From: Prosopocoilus inquinatus
Lineage: Eukaryota; Arthropoda; Insecta; Coleoptera; Lucanidae
Direction of reading: 5' to 3'
Length of the DNA: 64,000 bases
Assembly: GCA_036172665.1 (NCBI GenBank)
Contig: CM069876.1
Span: 50,189,001-50,253,000 of the forward strand
In this document: positions 46,542 through 56,738 of the stretch, in pieces
How positions within the stretch are numbered: the first letter of the stretch is position 1
Layout: each line of letters opens with the position of its first letter
The notes under the pieces: generated by a model
What the model saw: the letters and a program-made list of their open reading frames with translations, nothing else
Told to the model about the DNA's origin: nothing
Database searches by the model: none
Program-made: the position numbers and the translations under genes

Positions 46542-47643
46542 GCCTCGCTTCGGTGGCGTCGCGGTTTCCATCGGGCGAAACCTCAAGTTCGATTTCTTAC
46601 TCGAATGAGAAAGGAACAAACACGTTCGACAGAGGGAGAGAGAGAGTGAGTCCCAGTCTGCCTCCTTGCAGAGGATTTAATTAATGATTTGAGAAGCGCT
46701 AAAGGAAAGAGAAAGTTTCAATTTGGAAAATTCAAAATTGTGCCTCGCCGGCCTTGCCTATGATAGATGTTTTTTTCCTTGTCAACAATACAACAACCTC
46801 TGGTAATATTACGTCACTGTCGACCTTCTTCAGTTGCAAGAAGTACAGATTTTTTTTCTTCAACGATAACCTCTGCTCGTATTATGTCATCGTCGACCCT
46901 TTGCTTCAGCTGCAAGGACAACTAAAGCGATTACTTCTTAACACGCTTCGTCAGCTACAAGGGCACTAAAGGGGTTACTTCTTCACCTATTAAACCAGCA
47001 CTGACTTAGGGGATGACGTTCAACGACGGTCGCTTCGGATGGACACATGCATGCCATCGTGTGTCCCAGAATCCCGCCGGTTTAACTGCTAATTAGATTT
47101 GCATTTCTTTTTTCGTTGAGAAAAAAAAAACGTGAAGTGTAGTAAGTTCATTCGCGAAATTAAAATCAAACCGAGACAACTGGCTAATTAAAAAAAAATT
47201 AAAATTAATAAAAAATTCGTTTCAACTCACCAACGCTGACTTACCCGAAACTTAAACTTTTTAAATTAATTTGAGATTGAGATTAAATTGATTAACAAAA
47301 AAAAACACACACTTGTGAAGCGTAGTAACTTCATTCGCGAAATTAATTTCAAACTGATTAAAAAATAATAAAATTAAATAAACTTCAACGAGGAGCGAAC
47401 GCTGATTAGACAATCGCAGTCAAAGGACCCGGACGAATGACTTTTCGTACGTTCACAGCAGCGTTTTTAAGCCCTTTTCTCCTTTCCGATTCTTAATACG
47501 TAAATAGGGAACATCGGATGATGCATTTGCTACGCGTAAAACCTTAATTGGGTGCGTAAATTAGGCGCAACTTCCGAGGCTAGACTCCGTTCGTGCTCTC
47601 CTAACGCCGCCGGGTCGTGTGCGACTCAGTTCCAGAAAATTGC
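46542..47643 (+). repeat. 1.1 kb duplicated segment, copy 2
   Basis: Near-identical to 41479-42586. The left junction joins AATTATCATTAA to GCCTCGCTTCGG, and the right junction joins CCAGAAAAT to TGCTCGG. Both breakpoints show a few bases shared with the sequence on the other side (TTATC, and AAAT-TGC against GAAATGC). Confidence 0.85.
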
Positions 47644-47976
47644 TCGGTAATAAAATAAATAAGCGAGCGCAAAATAATTAATTAATTAATCGCATTTAAG
47701 GCGGTTCGGTCGTCTCTCGGTTGTTAATTTCAGGGTTCGGAAACGCTCACTCATGAGCCGCTCGCGAGTGAGCACTGAAAAGTGTGCTCGAAAGCAAGTG
47801 CTCGCGTTCGTGAGAATGAACGGAATTATTTCGTGTGCGCACATGAACGAGCACATAAAATTCCATAATTCGGCAAGAGCTCACGACTCGTGAGAGAGCG
47901 GACGGCTACCGCACACGAGTTGCTCAGTGGATAGTCCATGCGAAGTGTTTACTGAACAATACACAATTATCATTAA
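47641..47976 (+). repeat. 336 bp direct repeat, right copy
   Basis: Same as 46206-46541, but here it continues without interruption into the rest of the hAT-like element. Confidence 0.85.
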
Positions 47977-48338
47977 TCATTAATTTTATTACCCAAATAA
48001 CCCATTTTATAATAGATATTAAATAATAGGCTTGTCCCGCACAATAAATAATCGCTCACATATTTTTGTCATAGAGAAATATTCGGAGAGAAATATTCAC
48101 AAATTTTATTGAGATTGATTCGTAAACTAAAAAAAAAACTAAAAGGCCTACTTGGTCTTGATGTAGTACCGGAATGAGCGCACGCGAGCGTCCACGAGCT
48201 GCTCACGAATCTGAAAACAAAAGCGAAAAGAGAACGTATTGCTCATCTTCGCGTTTAACAACGTCCGTGAGTGAACTGTGAGTAGATTCATGAGTTCATG
48301 TGCGCACATGAGTGAGTGAGCATTTCCGAAACCCCCCG
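47731..48338 (+). mobile_element. hAT-like miniature transposon with 8 bp target duplication
   Basis: The left end CAGGGTTCGGAAACGCTCAC (47731) and the right end, read on the minus strand from 48338 as CGGGGGGTTTCGGAAATGCT, are imperfect terminal inverted repeats that continue into CACTC-ATG. GTTAATTT stands on both sides (47723-47730 and 48339-48346): an 8 bp target-site duplication, the hallmark of hAT elements, whose ends typically begin CA(G/N)GG. The 608 bp body has no transposase and is rich in GAGTGAGC/GCTCAC subrepeats near both ends, as in many non-autonomous hAT elements. Confidence 0.75.
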
Positions 48339-48346
48339 GTTAATTT

Positions 48347-49275
48347 ACGGGCGGCGGCAACTTGAACTTGACGTACGCCCGTCGCTTGTAAATTCTGATC
48401 ATTATTATTATTATTACCTTTTTTTTTTTTTTTAGCGCCGATTTGCTATATACGTTTTACGTCCGTCGATGTGTTGCCGACCCGCAATTTATAGTAAAAA
48501 CGTTATTACTGATTGCGCGCGTTTACGAAACGATAAATACCCGGCGCCCCCCCCTCCCCCCCCCCCTGGGGGGCTAAACTGGAACTAATGCGAAGCCGTA
48601 AAACGCTTATGACACGGAAAACGGCTAATGTATAGGACCGCATCCGTCAAATTACGTGCGGCGAAAGCTTTTCCCTGTTCCGCAGTTTATCGTATTTGTG
48701 GAGGGGGCGGGAGGGGCGAGGGGACTGCGTTGTTTGTGCACGGATGGTGGAAGAAGAAGAGTAGGAGAGATTTGACGATCATTTGCGGCCGATAATCTCC
48801 ACGGCGTCATTACAATTTTTTTTTTAATCTGGCTTTCGTCCTGGGCCTTGAAACTTGCGGCGATTTTTGTGTAAAAATTCCCGAATCGACGGACCGGCCG
48901 GAATTTCGGCGCGAACGGAACGTCCATGGAATTCCGGCCAGGCCGTAAACTCAAGAATTATTACAAAACTCGTCGCTTATTTACTCACTTACTTAAACTT
49001 AAATTAATGAAGTTTACTAATCATGGATTTAGAAGTCGGTCATTGTAATTATTGATGTACAGATAAAAATGCAATAAAATTCGATTAAATTGATTTTACC
49101 AAAAAAAAAAAAAAAACGCCCGTGAAGTGTAGTAACTTCATTCGCGAAATTAATTTCAAATTCAAACTGAGGCAACCGCCTGAAATTAAAAAGAAATTAA
49201 AATTCCAGTTCCTCTGGTGAAGATCGAAATCGAAATCTACGTCACACGATCGCGTACACCTCAGTTTGCACTCTT
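48347..49275. other. Single-copy sequence with simple tracts
   Basis: ATT and T run near 48408-48434, C-rich run near 48545-48569, GGAGGGGCGGGAGGGG near 48701. 49110-49160 is another fragment of the 1.1 kb family (GTGAAGTGTAGTAACTTCAT). A 100-codon minus-strand frame at 48652-48954 is unrecognised. Confidence 0.4.
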
Positions 49276-50918
49276 TGACAGCTGTCAAATTGATTAGGTT
49301 TTACCATAGACGAATCGCAGTTTTGTTTTCCGTGAGATCTCATCTTAAAATGAACATCTGAAGAGTGCTTCCTTTTGCTGCTCGATCGCGTTTGGCCGAG
49401 TTGTTCTCAGGAAGATTTCCCATTTTCTGACAGCTGTCAAATTAATGAGTCTGTAGTAACAACGAAGTGATCGTAATTGTTTTGAATTTTTCCTTTTTAA
49501 TAATACTTCTTTGCCGAATAAACATTTCAATTCAAAGTGATAAACGGCGGCACGTGCGGTCGACCTTTGAAGAAATTTTCCACGCCTTGACACCTGTCAA
49601 ATTGTTTAGGCGTCGTGAACTGCGTCATAATTTCGTTTTACGCAACGACAACAACCAATGCCACGGTTATCGAGAATTTACATTTACGTTGCGGAATCGT
49701 GTTCGTTTGACTTCCGGGGAAATTTGCTGGACTTTTGACAGCTGTCAAATCGGTTATGGGCTTTGCGAACTGTCACAACTGAATTTAGCAACCCCCCCCC
49801 CCCAAATCGAGATTTGTTGAGAATTTACATTGCAGAACCATGTTCGGCGGTTGTCTGGGAGAAAAATTTCCGGGGTTTTGACACCTGTCAAATTGGTTCT
49901 AAGGCTTTGTGAACAACTGTCCCAATTTTGTTTAACAAAGCCCCCCAAAACTCATATTTTTTAAGAATTTACATTGCAGAATCATGTTCGGCGGTTGTCT
50001 GGGAGAAAAATTTCCTGCGATTTTGACACCTGTTAAATTGGTTGTAAGGCTTTGTGAACAACTGTCACGATTTAATTTAGCAGAGCCCCCCAAAATTGAT
50101 GTTTGTTGAGAATTTCCATTGCAGAATCATGTTCGGCGGTTGTCTGGGAGAAAATTTTCCGAGGTTTTCACACCTGTCAAACTGGTTCTAAGACTTTGTG
50201 AACAACTGTCATAATTTTGTTTAGCAAAGCCGCACAAACGAATTATTCTTATTATTATTTAATTATTAGTTAACATAAATGAGCATTTATTGATTGATTT
50301 ATTTACGTTACAGAATCGTCCGATCAGTTTTCTAGTTTTTGACACTTGTCAAATTGATTTAAGGCTTTGCGAACTATCATAATTTTCTTCGCTACAGTCA
50401 TACAAACGAGTATTTACTGAGAATTTGTGTCGCACAATCACATTTGGTTGCCTTCCAAGGGAGATTTCCCTACTTTTGACAGCTGTCAAATTGTTTAGGC
50501 TTCGTGAACTGTCATAATTTTGTTTCTCAATAACAGCCAATACAATGTTTATTGAGAATTTATATTTACATTGCAGAATCGTATTCGTTGGACTTCCGAA
50601 GAAATTTTCTGGGCTTTTGACAGCTGTCAAATTGGTTATGGGCTTTGCGAACTGTCACAACTGAATTTAGCAAAGCCACCCAAATTGATGTTTATTGAGA
50701 ATTCGCATTGCTGAATCATGTTCGGCGGTTGTCTGGGAGAAAAATTTTCCGGAGTTTTGACACCTGTCAAATTGGTTCTAAGTAAACAACTGTCACAATT
50801 TGGTTTAGCAAAGCCGCACAAACGAATGTTTATTATTATTATTATTATTAATGAGTATTTATTGAGAATTTACGTTATAGAATCGTCCGATCATTTTTCT
50901 AGTTTTTGACACCTGTCA
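49276..50918. promoter_or_regulatory. Diverged half of the palindrome array (TALE-type or E-box-type sites)
   Basis: TGACAGCTGTCA is the established consensus of TGIF/PKNOX-class TALE homeodomain dimers and contains the E-box CAGCTG; TGACACCTGTCA keeps the TALE half-sites but carries the Snail/ZEB-type E-box CACCTG. In this half the palindromes are better conserved than the intervening 125-160 bp, which is what binding-site constraint or a terminal-repeat origin would produce. Binding is inferred only. Confidence 0.35.
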
Positions 50919-51043
50919 AATTGATTTAAGGCTTTGCGAACTATCATGATTTTCTTCGCTCCAGCCATCCAAACGAGTATTTACTGAGAATTTGTGTCGC
51001 ACAATCACATTTGGTTGCCTTCCAGGGGAGACTTCCCCAGTTT

Positions 51044-53182
51044 TGACAGCTGTCAAATTAATTAGACGCTATGAATTCATCGCAATTTCGTTTCCCCCGT
51101 CACTTTTGTGGCATTTCCTTTAATAATCCATACCCGCCTTGAATTTTGAAAAAAATTGCACATTTTTTGACAGATGTCAAATTAATTTTTTGCTTTTTAT
51201 AGTAACCTCTATCCATCCAAACGACTATTTGCTGAGAGTTTGTGTCGCACAATCACATGTGGTTGCTTTCTAGGGGAGATTTCCCTAGTTTTGACAGCTG
51301 TCAAATTAATTAGACGCTGTGAATTCATCGCAATTTCGTTTCCCCCCGTCACTTTTGTGGCATTTCCTTTAATAAGCCATACCCGCCTTGAATTTTGAAA
51401 AAAATTGCACATTTTTTGACAGATGTCAAATTAATTTTTTGCTTTTTATAGTAACCTCTATCCATCCAAACGACTATTTGCTGAGAGTGTGTGTCGCACA
51501 ATCACATGTGGTTGCCTTCTAGGGGAGATTTCTCTAGTTTTGACAGCTGTCAAATTAATTAGACGCTATGAATTCATCGCAATTTCGTTTCCTCCCCGTC
51601 ACTTTTGTGACATTTCCTTTAATAAGCCATACCCGCCTTGAATTTTGAAGAAAATTGCACATTTCTTGACAGATGTCAAATTAATTTTTGCTTTTTATAG
51701 TAACCTCCATCCATCCAAATGAGTATTTACTGAGAGTTTGTGTCGCACAATCACATGTGGTTGCTTTCTAGGGGAGATTTCCCTAGTTTTGACAGCTGTC
51801 AAATTAATTAGACGCTGTGAATTCATCGCAATTTCGTTTCCCCCCGTCACTTTTGTGGCATTTCCTTTAATAAGCCATACCCGCCTTGAATTTTGAAAAA
51901 AATTGCACATTTTTTGACAGATGTCAAATTAATTTTTTGCTTTTTATAGTAACCTCTATCCATCCAAACGACTATTTGCTGAGAGTGTGTGTCGCACAAT
52001 CACATGTGGTTGCCTTCTAGGGGAGATTTCTCTAGTTTTGACAGCTGTCAAATTAATTAGACGCTATGAATTCATCGCAATTTCGTTTCCTCCCCGTCAC
52101 TTTTGTGACATTTCCTTTAATAAGCCATACCCGCCTTGAATTTTGAAGAAAATTGCACATTTCTTGACAGATGTCAAATTAATTTTTGCTTTTTATAGTA
52201 ACCTCCATCCATCCAAATGAGTATTTACTGAGAGTTTGTGTCGCACAATCACATGTGGTTGCCTTCTAGGGGAGATTTCCCTAGTTTTGACAGCTGTCAA
52301 ATTAATTAGACGCTATGAATTCATCGCAATTTCGTTTTCCCCCCGTCACTTTTGTGGCATTTCCTTTAATAAGCCATACCCGCCTTGAATTTTGAAGAAA
52401 ATTGCACATTTTTTGACAGATGTCAAATTAATTTTTGCTTTTTATACTAACCTCTATCCATCCAAATGAGTATTTACTTGAGAGTTTGTGTCGCACAATC
52501 ACATTTGGTTGCATTCTAGGGGAGATTTCCCTAGTTTTGACAGCTGTCAAATTAATTAGACGCTATGAATTCATCGCAATTTCGTTTCCCCCCGTCACTT
52601 TTGTGGCATTTCCTTTAATAAGCCATACCCGCCTTGAATTTTGAAAAAAATTGCACATTTTTTGACAGATGTCAAATTAATTTTTGCTTTTTATAGTCAC
52701 CTCTATCCATCCAAACGAGTATTTGCTGAGAGTTTGTGTCGCACAATCACATTTGGTTGCCTTCCAGGGGAGATTTCCCTAGTTTTGACAGCTGTCAAAT
52801 TAATTAGACGCTATGAATTCATCGCAATTTCATTTCCCGCCTTTTTCGTCGCCTTCATGATGACATTTCCTTTAATAATCCATACCCGCCTTGAATTTGG
52901 AAGAAACTTGCACATATTTTGACAGATGTCAAATTAATTTTTGCTTTTTATAGTAACCTCTATCCATCCAAACGAGTATGTACTGAGAGTTTGTGTCGCA
53001 CAATCACATTTGGTTGCCTTCTTGGGGAGACTTCCCTAGTTTTGACAACTGTCAAATTAATTAGACGCTATGAATTCATTGCAATTTCGTTTCCCGCTGT
53101 CGCCTTCATGATGAAATTTCCTTTAACAATCCATGTCCGCCTTGAATTTTGAAGAAAATTGCACATATTTTGACAGATGTCA
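51044..53182 (+). repeat. Homogenised half: ~248 bp dimeric higher-order repeat
   Basis: From 51044 the palindromes alternate strictly between CAGCTG and CAGATG cores at ~124 bp steps (51044/51168, 51292/51417, 51541/51667, and so on to 52786/52920). The CAGCTG half ends AATTAATTAGACGC and is followed by ATGAATTCATCGCAATTTCG; the CAGATG half is followed by TTTTATAGTAACCTC. Neighbouring dimers are nearly identical. The final pair begins to diverge, with a CAACTG core at 53043. Confidence 0.88.
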
Positions 53183-55186
53183 AATTAATTTTTGTTTTTT
53201 TTTTTTTATGGGAACCTCTAACCTCTGCGACGACATTGCACAGATTAGTTGTCGGAAAAATTGTTTTACACATTAGTTTTTTTTCTTTCTTTTCTTGTAA
53301 TGAAGCGATGGTCTTGTCACTTTTTTTTTGAGACACCTTGTACATGCTTAGGTTTATAAAAATATTTCCGAGTCAACAATTTACCGATTCTTTTAGGGAC
53401 TTTGTTACGAACTTTTGCTCCTCAAAATATAAAGTACGTTTTGAGGCCAGTTTGTCTCTGTACGCTATTATAAGGAAGGATTAGTAACTAAATAAACAGA
53501 AACAAAAAGACAAGCCATTTTCTCCCTGCAGATTCTTAATACGCAAGCGGGGAGTATCGTATCGGATGATGAATGAATGTTTGCCATGCGTAAAACCTTA
53601 ATTGAGTGCATAAATTAGGGGCGGGTAAAACAGTTTCGACTTTAAACGCCCTGTCAGGTGGTTGTTTGAAATGCTTATGAATATAGTTAGTACAAACGGG
53701 GGCAATTAATTAGGCACATAATTTCTAAAATTTCTTGGGAAGAATTATGATGTTGAAACTTTGGGGAGGGGGGGGAGATGGGAGAGAGGGAGGGGGGCCG
53801 GGGGGTAAAACATAGACTACCGCGCTGCGATTTGCCCGCAACCTAGGGCACGTAAAAACTTCTTTGAAGATTAATTTATCTCCGGCACTTCTGGCTCGTA
53901 AACTTTCCCCGTTTCCCCGCCGCACTCCCTCCCCCTCCCCACCCTCCGCCACCCCCTGCGAGAGAACGTTTTTCAGTTTTCAAGTTACGTTTTCAACCCC
54001 GGAGATTGTTCCAAGAAGTGGCTTCTCGTTTAAGATTAATCGCCCGACATTAACTAAAGTCTGCGCCGCTTTTGTTAGGCGGACGGGGGGTGGGGGCGGG
54101 GGGGGGGGGATTAGTATTAATTTCCAGAAATTAATTTACATTTCAACTGTGACCGTGAGCAACTGTGTAGTTTAATTGTTGTCGTTGCAGGTACAGAACG
54201 CCGCCCACGCTTCTCTTTCTTTGCGATATTATTTCGAAAAATAAATTCTTTTTTCTTTTTTCTTTTCGTTTGTACGTGCATTTTCATTTGAACGCAGACG
54301 TTTTTGAGTTTCGATGAATTTTTGATTCGTCTCCTCGCATTCGTCGAAACGACCGTAAATCGCATTTCACGTGCGTGAAACATTACTTCCGGATCTTCCT
54401 CGGGGCGAAATGAATCCCAAAATGAGGCGCGAAATACTACGACAAAACGACAAACAAAATTCTTGTTAATTGCGATGTAAGGCTTGGTTTACTGAATGTT
54501 ATTAATCCGTTGGATGTATGGCAACGTTGCCTCTAGAAGCAGAGGATCTATTTATGCAAATTATAGTTCTAAACCCTGCCTCGCACGCCCCTGTAATCAC
54601 TAATCACGCTGCACCAACACACGTCGCACTTGCAAGATAAACATCAAGCAATTACGTGTGTGCTCGCCCCCCCCCCCCCCGCCCCCCTATCTGAATATTA
54701 CAGCAGGTCCGGATTAAGTGCAGCTAAATGAAATCGTTTGGACTCTAATGCGCTTTTCCGTCTGAAAGAAATTATGAAATAAGTTTCGGAACGCTGTCAC
54801 CCCCCCCCCCCACACCCCCTCGTCTTTCGAAGTAAGCCTTACTTATTTATACGACTTGGGGTAACTTTGTTTGGAGTGTGAAATAAAAAAAAATCGAGCG
54901 TTCGTCGGCGATGACAGCGCGACGTTACAAGTAAGTCTTCTTCTTCTTCTTCTTGTTCTTCTTCTTTGTTTCGTTCCGAAACGAAACAAATAAACCGGGG
55001 CGAGTTTACCTCGTACTCGGGGCAAAAATACACTCGCCCCCTTTTATTCTCGTGTTTGACGAACTTGCGACGAGTTACGCCCCGAGGCTTGAAGTTTTTT
55101 TTTTTTGAGCGGTAAAATAAAATTAAAACCGCAAGAGTTTTCTTCTTGTTTTCATTTCTTGTAATGACCGGACGTTTACGAAACGT
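53183..55186. other. Single-copy sequence with G- and C-rich tracts
   Basis: G-rich blocks at 53762-53807 and 54084-54109 each have four or more G runs. C runs at 54667-54686 and 54800-54821; CTT run near 54938-54966. ATTATAAGGAAGGATTA near 53467 recurs near 57222. Overlapping frames at 53725-54175 and 54839-55330 arise from these tracts. No gene recognised. Confidence 0.45.
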
Positions 55187-56477
55187 TGTTACAGTCGATT
55201 TTGTTATTACGCATTTATTTCCGATTCGGCTAAGAACTGGCAACGTTGCTACTGGACGCCTACCGGCAACGCTCGGCGTTGTGTCATCTGGCAACGCTGT
55301 AACATTCGCGGCAGGAAGCGATTCTTTCAAATTAATAATTTCTTATTGGTGTTTAATCTCCGTCTTCTGACGTCATAATTTTCCCATTGGTTTGGCCATT
55401 TTGTGTAGTCTATAAAACGGAAATCATCTTCTTCAGCGGCCATTGTGTATTACGGGCATTCCTTCTTCTGACTCGGGCGAGGGCAGACGCATATTCAGTG
55501 CTATCGACGGTTTGTGTTTGTTTAAACAAAACCACTTTTCTACGGATTTTCCGGAAGCAAATATCTCTCCCGAGTCTTGTGGAACGTTTATACGTTCACG
55601 TCCAACGAGTTTGCTAAGTAGCAGAGTCGTTTGTTTGTTGTTGGTTATTGTTACTGATTGCATTAGTATTAGTACTGAGCGTTGGTATCAGTTCCCGAAT
55701 GGGTATGTGAACATTTCGAATACGAAACGCACCTGTGTTTGAATCGCTGGACTCCGTTGCGACATTAGAGCGAGACAGACATCTGGAGTTGGACCGCCGT
55801 TGGCAGCATTGCTGATTGAAAATCGTCTTGGAACGAAGCGGCGCCTACCAACTAGTGACATCTTACGCTTCTCGCAGGAACTGGAGCTCAGCTGAGCGAC
55901 AAAGAGTGACGTATACCATTATTATTTTGATTCGAATTGCATGCCGACTATTTTACCGGACACGAAAGCAACTTACGTATTTAATAGTTCGTAACTTAGT
56001 TTAATATTTAAGTAACGTCTACGTAAATTTCGTGGTGTCTTTGGAGCACCGATTGTGAGGTCAGATCTGTCCATCCCGCGTATTATGGTTATCATTTAAA
56101 GTTTTGATAGGTTACAATTTAAACATTGTTAAATTTTGTTCAACTAGTGTATGTGTGTGTTAATAAACACCGTATCACTGAACGTGTTTTGCTTATGTTA
56201 ATCTCCTACTTTGAACGCATCAAGAGAGGAAAAATCTCCTGGAGAAAATTGAGAATACTTCAAGCGCGCACATTGAGGCCTTGGGAAAGCATCAAAGTGT
56301 GTTTGACAATTGGGAAGGTAATTCCCTGGCGCCCTATTTGTTTATATTTAGTTACCCCGCCCATTCTCCACCAAGTTCAGCCGTGGCAACCAGTTGTCCA
56401 AAGACAACGCTATCTGTTACCAGTATTACGATGTTGGAATCCAGGAGTATTAGCTTTTAAATCTTTTGGTGGTAACA
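55187..56477 (+). mobile_element. Candidate solo LTR
   Basis: Starts TGTTACAGTCG and ends GGTGGTAACA, so the ends are a 6 bp inverted repeat of TG...CA form, and ACGT flanks both sides (55183-55186 and 56478-56481), a 4 bp duplication as in Gypsy-type elements. Inside are a CCAAT-like CCCATTGG (55383), TATAAAA (55411) and AATAAA (56162). ACGT is itself palindromic, so the flanks could instead be a longer inverted repeat. At 1291 bp it is long for an LTR. No second copy, primer-binding site or coding region is present in the window. Confidence 0.35.
55411..55440 (+). promoter_or_regulatory. TATA box with initiator-like TCAG
   Basis: TATAAAACGG at 55411 is followed 22 bases later by TCAGCG (55433), close to an arthropod initiator, and preceded by CCCATTGGTTTGGCC. 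The arrangement fits an RNA polymerase II promoter, here probably that of the candidate LTR. The TATA-to-initiator distance is slightly short. Confidence 0.4.
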
Positions 56478-56674
56478 ACGTTAGAGTGGAAGTTTCCCCA
56501 TCTGTTTGATTGTAGTGCGGATTCGTAATGCGGCTTCCGGCGCGAGCAAATTCTAAGAAATCCCGGCAAGGCAAGGGAAAAAAGTTCGCGCCAGTTCCGA
56601 ACATGACTTTGTTTTTTTTTTTTTTAATCTGAGATTGCGCATTAATTTTCCGCGTCAAGAAATTTGCAAATCCT

Positions 56675-56738
56675 AAGCGTCATATTTCTATCTATTTTGT
56701 TTTAACTGACGAAGCTATAAATCTATAGCGAAACGTTG
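56675..56738 (+). ncRNA. Hammerhead-ribozyme-like core, degenerate
   Basis: CTGACGA (56706-56712) is followed by a 6 bp stem (GCTATA 56714-56719 with TATAGC 56724-56729, loop AATC) and then GAAAC (56730-56734). CUGANGA, stem II, GAAA is the hammerhead core order. AGCGTC at 56676-56681 could pair with ACGTT after the core as stem III, with a GUC cleavage site. Against it: an extra A (56713) before stem II and a poorly paired stem I. Possibly a decayed ribozyme of a retroelement, possibly chance. Confidence 0.22.

Larger units (their letters stand above)
49276..53182 (+). repeat. Tandem array with a TGACANNTGTCA palindrome in every unit
   Basis: Thirty 12-mers start at 49276, 49428, 49588, 49736, 49878, 50024, 50168, 50340, 50477, 50618, 50758, 50907, 51044, 51168, 51292, 51417, 51541, 51667, 51790, 51915, 52039, 52165, 52288, 52414, 52538, 52663, 52786, 52920, 53043 and 53171. 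Thirteen have core CAGCTG, nine CAGATG, six CACCTG, one CACTTG and one CAACTG; 50024 and 50168 each carry one further change. Nearly all are followed by AAATT. Spacing is 137-172 bp up to 51044 and 123-134 bp after it. Units also share (G)GGGAGATTTCCCTAG-like and GAGAATTT/GAGAGTTTGTGTCG segments. Frames in the array are not genes. Confidence 0.92.

Noticed and set aside
41693..46969. 71-codon frame conserved in two places as a small gene
   Set aside because: Both copies lie in the near-identical 1.1 kb duplication, so conservation is expected without function.
49276..53182. CRISPR-like regular spacing of a palindromic repeat
   Set aside because: The constant element is only 12-16 bp, the intervals are themselves homologous to each other, spacing is ~124-170 bp, and the context is eukaryotic. 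It is a satellite.
54839..55330. 163-codon minus-strand frame
   Set aside because: It is the longest frame in the window, but it is carried by a CTT microsatellite (poly-glutamate) and lysine/arginine runs. No domain, no splice or start context.
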